NCBI RefSeq assembly: GCF_029227915.1
Contig: NC_079882.1
Coordinates: 22,761,001-22,825,000, forward strand
Reading direction: 5' to 3'
From: Hydractinia symbiolongicarpus
Taxonomy: Eukaryota; Cnidaria; Hydrozoa; Anthoathecata; Hydractiniidae
DNA: 64,000 nucleotides
Shown here: positions 32,700 to 45,800 of the stretch, in pieces
How positions within the stretch are numbered: position 1 is the stretch's first letter
Layout: each line of letters starts with the position of its first letter
Made by a program: the position numbers and the translations under genes
The notes under the pieces: generated by a model
What the model was told of the DNA's origin: nothing
The model's database searches: none
What the model saw: the letters and a program-made list of their open reading frames with translations, nothing else

Positions 32700-34040
32700 G
32701 TCACAAGCATAATTGTGTATGAAATTTTTTTTATGAGAATTTGACCGTGATTTTGTCAAAAGTGTGTATGGAAGGACCCCCTATACTAGCTCGTTCTTGT
32801 GCCAAGTTTCATCGCTTAAAATCAACTATAACATATATAACATATATTATATAATATATGTTTATATAATATATATATATATAAAATCAAATATAACAAA
32901 TATAACACAATAAAGTTACCGCCCGCTAGCACTTTATGCCGCCCCCTCCCATACTCACAAGGGTCAATTTAAAGTGGGTGTCAATTCAAAGAAGGCACTT
33001 CTTACGAAGAAGACAAATCAATATGGCGTTTGAACATGGTATATAAAAGCTAAATACTCTTTATTATTTTCATCAACTGATATATACTTAATTATTTTTC
33101 ATTATACCAGCAATTAAGTTCAGCTCTAATAAACACTTTGTATTTATTAGAGCTGAACATATTGACATAAAATTTACTATGGGGTTTTGTCATTCTTTTC
33201 CGAGAGAATTATCATAACAAGTAATATTGGAAAGGAAGATAAAACTGTTCGAGAACAAGAATATCAGATGTGCGTGAACATAGTGTTAAACAAAGTAAAC
33301 CAGCAACTTCATCTGAAACTTCATTAAATTCTCGACAGCGCAATTTCCCTTGCTCAGGTGACACGGCTTGGTATTTATTGTACTAACACCAGGTGGCTTT
33401 ACCATCTCGTCGATTTTGAGAGAGACTTATCAGAAGCATCTACTTCGATGGAAGATCAGTTTTACCACGACAAAGGTTTGAAGCGTTGCTGCAATCTCCT
33501 TAAATTATCGTGTAGAAGGGAGTCATGAGATTCGGTATAGGACCCAGAACTATCAATACTGTGACTCATTACGAGGTAGTACAAATGTTCATAAACTTTG
33601 GATCTACATTTACGAGCCAAGTTCTTACGAACGCTGTGTTGTCATATATACAAGCTTTTTAAATTTCGCGACCATAATAGATTTCTTGTACTCGGAGGTT
33701 ACAACTGTTGAGATTGAATAAAATGTGTTAGTTTAAATTTGTGTGTTTAAATGTACTTGTGTTAGTACTTTGATGTATAATTTGTTTACAAAATTTGATT
33801 TGCGCTCGCCTTAAAGGAGACCGCAAGCCTGGAAAACATTTAGATCAACATGAATCGCCTATATTTGTTACCAAGATGCTGTCTCGAATAATTCTGTTGA
33901 ACAAAATAAATGAACATGTTGGTATGTTGCTCATGTGTTTACAGGTATAATAAATCATACGAACATGTGGTTGGAAGTTTGGCAAAAATTTTGCCCCAAA
34001 TGTGGTCTTGCGGGCGCCTATAGACTTCTTGCTAGTGTGC
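32700..34040. other. Non-coding flank of copy 1
   Basis: No gene recognised. There is an AT-only stretch at 32,826-32,900 and a perfect 16-bp inverted repeat at 33,118-33,133 and 33,143-33,158 (arm GTTCAGCTCTAATAAA, 9-nt loop). Confidence 0.5.
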
Positions 34041-34049
34041 ATCTTTGTC

Positions 34050-34400
<351 letters not shown>

Positions 34401-34869
34401 AACACAGGGAATAGTCCAGCTGAAATAAATGTTCGCCAGAATAAAAAGTTCTTATACCAAACAGACGCAATAAGCAATACGTTAGACACTAGCTATCTAG
34501 CTAACCTTTAAAATATTTGTTCCTAGCCAAACATCCTAAAAAGTGGTGTGTTTAAGATCTGAACATGGCTAAAAAATATATTTATCCTTACATTGAAAAC
34601 AAACAGAAAACAAATATTTTAAAAATATAAAGCTTTCAGAAGATAAAAAGTCAAACAGGCCTACCACAAACCTCCTCATACACTGACCATATACGACCAT
34701 TTTAAAAATCAAAATGTCTTTCGTTCGTCCAGCTTCGAAAGTCAAGGACAGTTTTTTGAAACGAAAATCATAGATTGTTTCTTTTAACGTATCAGACATT
34801 ATTATATCGCATTTGGTATTAGTGAGCATTTTAAATATTTCGCGTTTCCGGTACGAGACGCGGATTTCG

Positions 34870-36480
34870 CGGACAAACAGACAGTCGGAATACGGCTATT
34901 ATTAAAGAGACTATCCGGGAAACCCGGCGTCGAAACGCCAGGGTAAGCCACAAGTCAAGGTGTGACCATGTGTTGAACGCCCTGAGGAGTGCTTAATAAG
35001 AGTCGTAAACTGTGCCACACGGTCAGGTGTGTGCTTTAGTACAGGTATGCAGTATGCCGTAAATCAAGTAGAGCGCATACACCATTATAGTGTTGCAACT
35101 GTCACACATTTTCCAAAAAGTAACTTTCCCACAATAAAAGGTGAAATAAAAACAGAGTTTACAAACCGTTTTTACTTCGTCATCGCAACAACAATTAGTC
35201 AATATTATTTTATTTTGCGGAATAAATTTCAGTAAACGTTAAAAAATTAATCGTGACATCGGGCTAAGCGTTTAGTACAGTTAAACAGAGTTGAAGAGGC
35301 GTGTAGGGACAATACCCTTTTGAAAAAACTTTCTCGCAGACTCTGTTTAAATAAAAACACAAGAAACAGTCCATTACCAACACGGGGTTGAGCGGTTAGT
35401 CCAGGTAAACAGTGTTGCACACCCGTACAGACGTGATTCCCGAGAAAGTTTAAAAAGTAATTGTCACAGTGGGCTGACCCCTTAGTACAGATAAACCACA
35501 TCGCAAATGCTCTAGGCGTAACAGCCTTTTCCAAAAAAAACAGTCCATTGTTAACACTGAGCATAGCACTTAGTACAGGTAAAATGTGTCGCACATGCCT
35601 ATAAGCTTAATAGCCTTTTCCAAAATACTTCACTTTAAATAAAAACACAGGAAACAAAACGTCATTTAACAACACGGAATAGGCACATAGCACAGGTACT
35701 CTGTGTCTCATTAATAAACTTTTGACTTTTGCTAAATTTTATATTACAGTAAAGTGGTAGCTTACTACTTAATTGCATTTAGTATGAAAAAGATTACTTA
35801 TAAATTCTGTTGCAGCCAACTGTATTTGGTTACTTTTCGTTTTAGCTAGAGGTAGTTAACCCCAGTTCACAACCAAGTAAAAATCAGATTGGCAAAGTTA
35901 ACACAAAAATCAGAAATGTTAGCTAACATCTACGTTGGTAGCCAGAATCTTAAAATTGGTGTTGTTTAAGATTAATATATGGCTAGATAATGTGACAGTA
36001 AAAGGCAAATAAAACTAATACAAATCTTTAGGTGGCTGAATAGGTAGCTTAGCTAGTAGCTAGCTAGCTAACTATAAAGTATAGGTGAATAAACATGTAA
36101 ACAAATAAAAAAAATACCCGAAAGTAAAAGAAACTGCAATCTTGTTAGAATACAAATAGAAGTATCAGAAAGTAAAATTAAAGCAAACAGTTAAGAAACT
36201 TTTCTTTTTCCAGCAATGAGTTGGTTCAATCTGCTTGCCAAATTTCGGACCGATAACGTAAAAATCGTTGCTAAGAAACATAAAGAGCTTTAGTTTCTGA
36301 TTGGTCATTTATATAAAACTCCGCTCCTGATTGGACCTTAATTTTAGCGGCAATTGTCCCTGTGCCGGTGGGGGCCCGACGGGTTTCTCGTCCCTGCGTA
36401 TTTTGTTTTTCATGCGTGGTTAACACAAGTCGCTTTTGACGCACGAACAGACAGACGACGGCTATTATTATAAAGAAGAA
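34870..36480. repeat. Interspersed element with internal CAGGTAAA-type units
   Basis: Between two related tail motifs (ACAGTCGG...CGGCTATTATTAAAGAG near 34,880 and ACAGACGACGGCTATTATTA near 36,450) lie at least five diverged units at about 35,026, 35,264, 35,393, 35,474 and 35,567. Each has CTTAGTACAGGTAAA, a CGTGTTGCACA-like phrase and often AATAAAAACACAGGAAACA. Related sequence is at 16,550-16,940 and, inverted, at 38,900-39,640. No coding capacity seen. Confidence 0.5.
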
Positions 36481-36589
36481 GAAGAAAGTGTTTGATAATT
36501 GTGCTCAAAATATTTCAGCGCAATATATAATATTATCTTTTCTTTTTAGTTATTAGATTTATTTAAAAGAAAAAATAAAGGATGGTAAA

Positions 36590-37440
36590 TATTAATACCA
36601 ACTAGTCGATAAACCCAAAAAAATGGAGAAGACCTGTCATTTAAATGACGTTAAGTACAAAAAAATTTTTATAGAAATTTATTTACTCACATTGTGATAA
36701 AGAAAATGTATAGGATCATTTGTTTTTGGAGGAACGGTTACAAATGTATTGGTTTTTAAAAGTGCTTTGATGACGTCATCAACCAGTCCATTTGAAAAGT
36801 ATTCGGGGATGTTTGGAAATATTTCCCGATTAGTTTGAATTAGTCTCTAGTTACATCTGCGATGAAAATTGTCTGCCGTTACCCCCTCTGAACGAAATTT
36901 TTTGGTCTCGAATTTTTCACTGCAATGAAATGGCTTCAAGGATGTTCTTATACGCATTTACGTAGGTAAATTGCATTTCCCTGGTGCCGGAACGTCTAGA
37001 AATTTTACACATCTATTTTGCTGGTAACACACATTGCTTACGTATTCATATAACGGACTATATTTATGTCCATCTTATGCTTGTGGAGAAATCCAGTTAG
37101 GCAGGTCCGTCGTTATACCTTGACGACGTCACAATATATAAAATCATGTGCTTTTGGCGAATGGTTAAGGAGATAAAAGCATTTGAAAATAGCTCACTTC
37201 AACCAGGAAGGCAAGATTTATCCAAACATTTTTTAAAAAATTCTTTAACGGATTATGGAAAACTTACGCAGTTTGCTTTCAGATTGGCTCTAGTTAACTT
37301 GTCTTTTGTTACCACCTCGTTTCCAAGTTATTTGGCCTTAAAATCATAATTTAATTGTAATGGCTTTGTTAGTATTGACGTTAAATTATTGTTATTGACA
37401 TCGCCACTTTTAATTAGTCGGTTAAAATTTAGGACATAAC
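36590..37440. repeat. Two copies of the 1-425 repeat family
   Basis: TATAGGATCATTTG and TGATGACGTCATCAACC (copy at 36,640-36,960) and AAGTTATTTGGCCTTAAAAT with TTGACGTTAA (copy at 37,080-37,420) repeat the order seen at the left end of the window. The 67-codon open frame at 37,146-37,349 is inside the second copy and resembles the frame at 127-366; it is not treated as a gene. Confidence 0.5.
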
Positions 37441-37449
37441 TTATTTGGC

Positions 37450-39450
37450 GACTTCATAGAAAAATAAACACATTCATTATGCCTGTTACAGACAGAAAGT
37501 AGCCTGTTAATATAGGCGATATACGGGAAATGCTAAGAGTTTAAGTAGTCTAGGAGACATTGCATCTATCATAGCCTCATATGTACATAGTGCTATACAA
37601 TCAGCATTTTGGATGTCTTTAGATATGGTAGACGACAAATGGCATTTTGCCATGCAGTAACACTGGAAAGAACAACTAAAAAATACACTGCTTTATAACC
37701 AAACGAGTTTATTAAAAAAACAGGTAAGGTTCCAATATACTAACTTGTAAGCGTCAAAAATGTGATAATCCCAAACGTTTTACATATGCTGTTATGAAAT
37801 CGTGCAAAATTTAGGAATTTGCAAAACAGAAGAACTCAACGAAGGAGGATTTTTACTTCCCTTAGGCGCTTGCGGATTAATAACTTTTTTTCGCTATAGT
37901 GCATTGCTTTGATGCCTTCTGAGTTTTTATGCTTATCTAATAGAAACCTACGGCATGTAATTTCGAGGTCTTATATCTCTCAAAACCTTAGATATCGACC
38001 ATTACTCGAAACTACCATTATGAAGGTCTGATCATCGGAAAGATATAATAACTTTTGTTATATTAACGTTAGGACTTAGTACTCTCAACACAGCTTTATT
38101 AGGCCAAGTGATGAACCCAAATGTTTCTGATTTTATCAGATAATTAGGCAAAGTCTTACTTTTGGACAATTGTCGACATTTTTTAATGGGAATAATATGA
38201 AGGCGAAAAATATGTTAAGTATATTTTTTTTGGCTATGAATGGTAAAGAATGGTAAAATTCCTTCTCGAACCAAAGTAATTGAATTTTGAGCATATATCG
38301 GCATTTTGGATAAATGTCAGGCTTCAGGGAAAAGGTGTTGTCATAAGCAAAAGCTATTAAAGTACGTTTGCTCTTTTCGTTGCGTAATATACGTCTGCAA
38401 AGTTTTTTTCCATTTGGAAAAACCTATTAAAGGTTATGCAATGGAGAAAGGAGTTCGGACCGAATAGGTCAAAGGATAAAAGAGAATAATAGCCACTTAA
38501 ACAAACATATAACCAAAAGTACATTTGCGCAAATATTGCGCAAAAACCTACCTGGTTTGCATATAGTTTGTCGATTTGCTGTTTTGTTTGATTACACCTC
38601 AATCTAATGTAGACAATGGCTGTAATAACGACTGTGAACTGACTACAGGACTTAAGCCACAACGTATCCAGGAATAATGTTTTTATCGGAATGACACTCG
38701 AATTAATATGCCAACATTTATTTTTTCGCACGTGACAGATTTTAAAAATATTAGAAAACATATAATATTTGCTATCTGTCACAATTTTTAACAGTTCACC
38801 TGCTAAAAATGACTGCAGTCAGAAAGTCGAATAAATCCATTTTTTCTTCTCTATAATAGCAGCTTTAAACTTGTTTTTTCATTTTTTGATAAGCTAAGAT
38901 AAACCTATTTTTACCTCTTCTAGCCACGTATAAATCTTAAACCAAGCAATTTTAGAGTTTTGGCTACAAGCGTAGCTTATCAGCATCATAACCAGCTAGT
39001 TTTCTAGCTATAGCTGGCCTTACTGCTGTTCTTTTAAGGTTTTTATTCAAGTTTGGTATCAGTGCTTTTTATCCTAGCAAAGATTATTTATTTTTGTGCT
39101 GGGTTTGTGACTATCGAGCTGATGTTTTATCTACCTCTAGGTAAAATGAGAATGTAGCCAAATGCCGTTTTTGGCTAAAATTATTAATCAATAATTCTTA
39201 TCCTAAATGCAGTTAGGTAGGTAAATTTTTTTATCAACGTTCTGAAGAAACAAAATTGCTGATTGATTGTTTTAAATACGGGTTACTCATACGAACTGCT
39301 TAGCCCGTACTAACTACGGACTATTTCCAGAACTAATATGAAGTTTTTTAGCCCGTGGGACAAGTAGTCTTTGAACTTTCTCGAGAATTTATTTCGCAAA
39401 ATAAAAAATATGCTGACCGACTGTTTTTTTTACCAGGTTTGTAACATGTT
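37450..39450. other. Non-coding region, inverted interspersed repeat at the right
   Basis: No gene supported. The right part (38,900-39,450) reads as the reverse complement of the CAGGTAAA family (TATAGCTGGCC, ACCTCTAGGTAAAATG, TTTCGCAAAATAAA). The 141-codon - strand frame at 38,357-38,782 has no recognisable product. Confidence 0.4.
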
Positions 39451-39679
39451 TTTTTATTTTAGCTGAAGTTGGAGAAACGTTTTGCAGGTATATTACAAAC
39501 GAACTGCTGTGTCGGTATAGGCGCTGCATGGTATTTGCCATGTATATTGTATAACTTTACTACGGTGCTCCACCCGGGTGTACAAAACGATTTACCTGTA
39601 CTTAAGCGCACAACATGGCCTACTATGTTAACCTGTCTGTGGCTTAACCCGCGCACTGAAAGTTTTCTGTTACTAGTAC

Positions 39680-39849
39680 CTGAAACCAATGAGATTTTCC
39701 ATCTATCATTCCAACAGAACCACACCATGAACTCGAGGAGTAAAGTCTTCCACGTGATGGTAAATAATCTGCATACATTGAGCTGTTTGATATTTGATCT
39801 GCAGTAATCAATCCATTTGCCATTCCAAGAGGAGTGCGATCTGCACATC
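39680..39849 (-). CDS. Exon of an F5/8 type C (discoidin) domain protein
   Basis: An open 170-bp exon with good splice sites: acceptor TTTTTATGCAG before 39,849 and donor GTACTAGT after 39,680; start phase 2, end phase 0. Translation gives CADRTPLGMANGLITADQIS, later RGRLYSSSSWCG and SHWFQ at the donor, the classic first third of a discoidin domain (opening Cys, LGM-x-NG, Ala/Arg-Leu, Trp, HWFQ). The rest of the domain should lie at lower coordinates on the - strand but was not found; the following intron is filled by the CAGGTAAA repeat. Such domains bind lipid or sugar on the cell surface or in the matrix. Part of a host gene, or an orphan exon. Confidence 0.65.
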
Positions 39850-39859
39850 CTGCATAAAA

Positions 39860-42800
39860 AATGAAATATTATTTTTTTGCGTAAGTACACAAATATAGAG
39901 ATAGGAAAATATAATTCGCAACTATTTCTAACAATACATTTAGAATACTATGTAATAATGTGGTAATAATTCCTAAACTGATACAAAAAGTCTCATGATT
40001 TGATTAATTTATGACTCACTATAATTGCTTGATGGTAATACAATAATAACCGATTACCGTAGCCATTGCACCGACCTCGGGCGATATTTGCGGTACAACA
40101 CGTGGTAAACGGTTATTATTATATTTGTTAAGCGTTTAAGTTAGATAAAAATAAGAAATTCTGTTTCGTGTTAACCCACTTGTGGTAAAAATTCGAAATA
40201 TTCTTATCTAAAAATAGAAATATTCTATGCAGAATTCGAAAGTCTACTAAATAAATCCTTGTAAACAAAAGCGAGGTTTTCACTATCGCGGATTACTGGA
40301 AACTAAGTTTCTCTACGGATTCTGTACAGCAATGCCTTGCAGGACTGACTACACATGCGCAGTGAGTTAGTATTTAAGGCGATTTTCGCAAGGGTTCTTC
40401 CTCGATTATCGGTTGACCTTGGCATCGCAAACCATTGCGAACAGTGTTTGATTGTCTTGATATCTTTTATTTTTCATGTACCACCAAAATTTGCGTTTAT
40501 GACGAAAATGGTGAAAATCAGAGTACAAAGATAAAAATTGTAAGATGCACGGCATAACAAATTGTTATCTTCACGATTTTTCTTGTCCGGAAAAAAAAGC
40601 TATAAAGCCCCCACGTTTGGCTCCATGGGCTGGAGATGTTTTTTCATCCAGTTGCTGATCATCATTCCGTTCATCAAAGTGGTGAAGTTAATCGCAAATA
40701 GTATTGTATAACGTGCTTTGCCAAACCAACGAGGCCAGAATACTATTTATCACCATATTGATTTGATATTTATTTTTGATCACCCATTGCTGGGAAAAAG
40801 TAACAAGAAAAATACGATCTTCGACACTTACAGAACAAATTAAAAAGTTGAATGTGCAACTAAAATGCATCTACTACGAAAAATTATTAAATTTTTCAAC
40901 AACTGGCCAAGAAAATCAAGGGGCTTCGACAACCTTTATATTGACTCAGTAGCCAACAAAGCCGAAGGAACGAGTCTGAAAAAGAGGGGAACGCATTTGT
41001 GATATATCCGTATATAAAACTGAATATCAGATCATCGTCTTTTTATTGACAATGTAGCTGTTAACTAGCTATGTGACAGAACCATCAATTGTTATTAAAC
41101 ACATATTTAGACACACAAGTTTCCTGGAACTATACGCAAGATGAGACAGAGTTCCTAAGAAAAATCAGATTATCTAATTACGGAGGTGCAAAATTTCGGC
41201 AGAAAGCAAAAAGAAAAAGAGAGTGTCCTCAACGATTTCTAAAACGAAATTATAGTGTTACATCATTAAATTTTCACAACATAAAGAACTTGCAACCACT
41301 GGTAAAACAAGTAACACAAGATTTTTAAAAACGTCAAACAAAACTAAACCAAAATAGCCAAAGCTTTGTGGCAGCCGGAAAATATTTTTTTTAGCAAAAG
41401 AGAAAAAATTATAGATTTCTAAATCATAAACTTTACTAAGATAACAAATAAATAACTATGTATCTTTTCAGACACATTTTCTTGACTGGATGGGGCAAAA
41501 TAATTAGGTATTTGTTGTAATTACCAATATATATCAAGAATAAATCCTTGACTGTAGATAACAAAAATTATTTACGTACGTAAAGTATATTAGTGCAAAA
41601 TTACAATTTTAAGCGATGTCACAAATATGTTCCGCGTATAATATTGATGTCTACAGTACTAGGGATTATATAATTTTTTTTTGCGTTGCTCCGTTGGTGA
41701 AAAAATAAATGTTGCTACTTTTTTATTTATGCTCGCCATGTGTTTACGATTTCCTTTCCAATACACTTGACGACAATCACACGTCCACAGGTTGTCTTAT
41801 TCGTCAGAAGCTACCTTAGAAACAAGAGTCATACCTCAAAGCTATTTTTATTCTATCAATTATGGAATTACAGAAAAGCTGATATTTTTGTATTGATTAT
41901 TAGCGCAAGGTATTGTTTTCTTGAAGAAACGAAAACTTGTCGGTAAATTTGCTCCATAATTTTCTCCTTAAAAATCTCATTTTTTTCCAAACAAACCAAC
42001 AATTAATCATGAATATTCACAGTTCAATTATTCTAAAACACGTATGATATTTTTTAAAAAAACATTCAAAAAGAGATTGTAATTTCAATGTTTTTTGGAC
42101 CTTGTGTTTGTGAAGCAAACTTCATAACCACAAGGTTACACACCACAGTGTATTTTGTGACATCATTGCCGTTTTCCGCAAATTATTGGAAATTTCCCAG
42201 TCCCTTTCTTGCCTCAAAACAGACCATGGTAAGTGACCAAGAAAAAAAGGCTATGAAGTGTAGAATAAAAATGCTAAAATGTATCTTAAATTATAAATTT
42301 GAAAAAAAAGAATTTTTTTTGTTTCTACAGTATGTTAGGACATACTTCAGATGTATTTTATTTTAAGTTCCTGGATTTTGATTGGATGCACGTTTTCAAG
42401 TTTGAACAGAGTTTGTTTGATGTTAAAACAAGGTGATGAAGAGTAAAAAAATGCCTAACAATAAAAAACGTAGAAATGCTGGAACAATGATTCTATCAAA
42501 TATTAGCTGTAGCAATGCATGGACAAAAAGGGCTGGACTAGCAAAATTTAAACACTTCATGAAATTTTATTTTTATAGTTTTTTTCCAAACTTTTGTAAG
42601 AAGTGAGGTAACACGTTTGTCAACCAACCAAGTTGTAATGTTAAAAAGGTGTAAAATTGACACGTTAACGTAAAAATACGGTTTATTAATAACGTGGAAA
42701 TTTTAAGTACATAAAAATTTAAGACTTTAAATGGTATGTAGCCTACTAGCTATTATTACCCTATCTTCCAGTGTCTCTGCACTTTCACATTACACAGATA

Positions 42801-45800
42801 TTTCAAACTACATTATACGAGCATCTATAATAGGTGTTTTTAATGGACAGGAACATATTTGCTTTAGTTTCACTAGATCCCTCATTAAATAAATGACATA
42901 CTACATTTATCTAATCAAATAACAAACTGTAAATATACGAAATTAAGCCATTTTTAGTGTATCACATACTTTTTTGTTCATAAGTTTACAAAAAACAAAA
43001 CTTGCTTTTAAAAAACTTAAGCTTTAAAAGCTAGTTCTACAGAAATGATTTCTTTGGTGTAACATACGGTCCTTCCTTTAAAAAATTTAAACCAAGCCTT
43101 CCTTAAAAATGTTTGTATTGCAAAACTTTTAAGAAGGATCATTGATGAAAGATTATTGAGTACAACCTTTAATTTTTGATTCAAGAAATGTTATTAAACA
43201 ATCGCAGAATCTAATGCTATGAGCTACTATATATGACTGAATAAGTCCCTAGGAAAACAAACACTATTTTTACTAGTATAATTAATGTAAGCGCAATTTT
43301 TTGCATCAATCATTCTTCTTTAAACCTGGAACACGTTTCAATTAGACCCATCTGGCTTGTTTCAAGCATGAGAATTACTTCTAATGTTTTTTGAACATGT
43401 AATTTGTCAAAATTGACATGGTGTAAGAAATGGCTTATCAGCGTCTCTGAAAACGCCGAAACTCAGGAACTACGATGACAGGTGAATGTTTTTTATGATA
43501 GAGGCGGAGGAGGCTATTTCACTAAACCAGGTTCAGGTTGTTTTTTGCATTACTTACTAGTATTTTAAAACTTTTAATTGGAATAAAAAGTATGTTTTTT
43601 TTTCCAGCTGACAGCAAAGTTTTTACCTGGAAAGGAAACAAGAAACGCGCTTGTGTTTATTCCTTAAAGCAACTGACTAGGCATATTCTTATAATTAGTA
43701 AGGTTAGTCTCATAAATAAACCACAAGTTTACACAACTTTGTAACAAAAATATCCGGCATGTTACCAAGATAGCAAGTTTCCCTAATTTGTCCTGGAATC
43801 ATTTGTGGCTAGCCACATCTTCCATAATTCATGACTAGAAGTTCAAACATCTCAAACAAAATTAGGTGCGAAGACTCTTAGTAAACAACCTAAGAAACCT
43901 AATATTATAGCCATATATAATTAAAATAACGCTATCGTTAACTTAGAGCTATAATTTCAGTCAACATTAGAAAAATGTGGCTATTGGTTTAAAAACAAAA
44001 TTCTTGTATCTAGCTAAGCTGTCGCGGTTAAGCATGAAAACTCCACACAAACTTGTTCTTGTAACAGTTTCATTTCTGAAAAACTTCTTAAAAATCTTTT
44101 GTAATGGTCTATTGTAAGGCCATGAGTGTACAAATGTTTAAAGAAAATAAAAACAAAACTTCTTCAATCACCCTTTACTTTGTTTTTTAACTAGATCAAC
44201 AGCGATCAATTATTTACTTTTCACTCGTCACTTCACGCTTAAAAGTAACCTGAAATAAGAGTTTTAACTTTTTAAGCCAGGGCTACTAAGAAGTCGTCCC
44301 GTCAAAATATCATAGTCGCAGAAAAGTCTTGGGGACGAGGTTGCAACTCAATATTTCTCAATCTTGTTCGAAAGTACGCGATATTATAATTATTTTGATC
44401 AGCGTTTCAAGCTCTCCACCTGTGCTGAAACGACGACTTTAATTACGTTTTTAAAGACGTCATTAAAGATAATAAATAAAACATATCTTTATTAGTTTGT
44501 CTCTGTAAATTGGGTTTTCACTGGGTTTGCAGCTAGATTCTCAATAGTTTAATTAAACAAAAAAGTTGTCGTTATCATTTTCTTTTTGTTGACTTAAAAA
44601 TGAATATGTAAAAATCTCATTATATTTCCTTATTTTTATAGAATAAACAGACAGTATCAGTGGGATAGTAGAATATGCAACAAAAGATAGAATTAAGAGA
44701 AATATAAATTATATGCGAGGTCCACAGTTAAGAAATGCTACTTACCATCAGTTGTAGGTACAAGATAACTCCAATAGAATATAAATGTGAAAATGACGTA
44801 ATTCATGACGTGTATTTTCCGCTTACGTTATTTTTTCTATAACGTAAAGTAATATATTTAGAACAAAGGTTACTTATTTATACAAACAAACTTTCTATTT
44901 TTCTGTCAAAGATTACCATCGGGAGACAAAATACTACTTTCTTTTTTATAACACAGGAAAAAATCTAATATTTCAAACAGGAAAAGGTGTTAGGGATGTT
45001 AGGCATTGCAGTAGATGTTAAAATATTAAAATTCGTCAAATTTTTGCTACAAACTTCGGGAATAACTCAAAGAAAATTTCTCTACTTCAAATTAAATTTT
45101 TGTTTATTTACTTTATAAATAGCTAGAAATACCTAGAAATCGCTGTTTATAAATATAAATAGCTGTTTTGATAAGTCATTATTATAAATGGTTAGAGTTA
45201 ACAATTTCATTAACTTGACTGCAAGGTTCCGACTCTTCATGATTACTGATAAAATTTGATCTACAATTTTTTTATTTTATTTTTCAAATATCAGGAGAAC
45301 GAAAAATAGCGTGCTTCTTAATAAAAGCCTCGATTAAAAAACTATCATTTTAGTTATATTATTTTTTCAAAGCTTTATTTGACAGATTATGTGACAAAAA
45401 ATACGCTGATGTTTTAACTTGAACTAATTAGATCTGTGTAGGTTCTCTCTAAGGCTAAAGCGTAATATGTAATAATAGGCTGAAATAGGTAAATTAGCGA
45501 ATGCTTCTTTTGGTTCGCCTAAGGTCACAAAAGGGAGAAATACTGTAACCCTCTGTGTTTAGAGGGTTACAGTATTTCTTATTTATTGTTTTAATACCCC
45601 TCCTTTTTTTCTGCTTTGCAAGCTGCTCGTGAATGTTTTGCTGCGCTGCAAAAATCTTCTTCAATCACTTCAGTGGTTGGATGTTGCTCCTGTACAAAAA
45701 AGGCTATATAAGCACAACGTGAAAGGAAATTAATTGCTTCGCAAACTGCAGAACCTGTTCTGGTTTTCGGGTAGGAAAACAACGCTAACAACAGATGCAA

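Noticed and set aside
38357-38782. 141-codon - strand frame
   Set aside because: No domain; surrounding sequence is repeat-rich and non-coding, and codon use looks random.
39469-39807. 112-codon + strand frame
   Set aside because: It is antisense to the discoidin exon, which has splice sites and family motifs on the - strand.
39459-39890. 143-codon - strand frame across the discoidin exon
   Set aside because: Wrong frame; the spliced exon in another frame carries the domain motifs.
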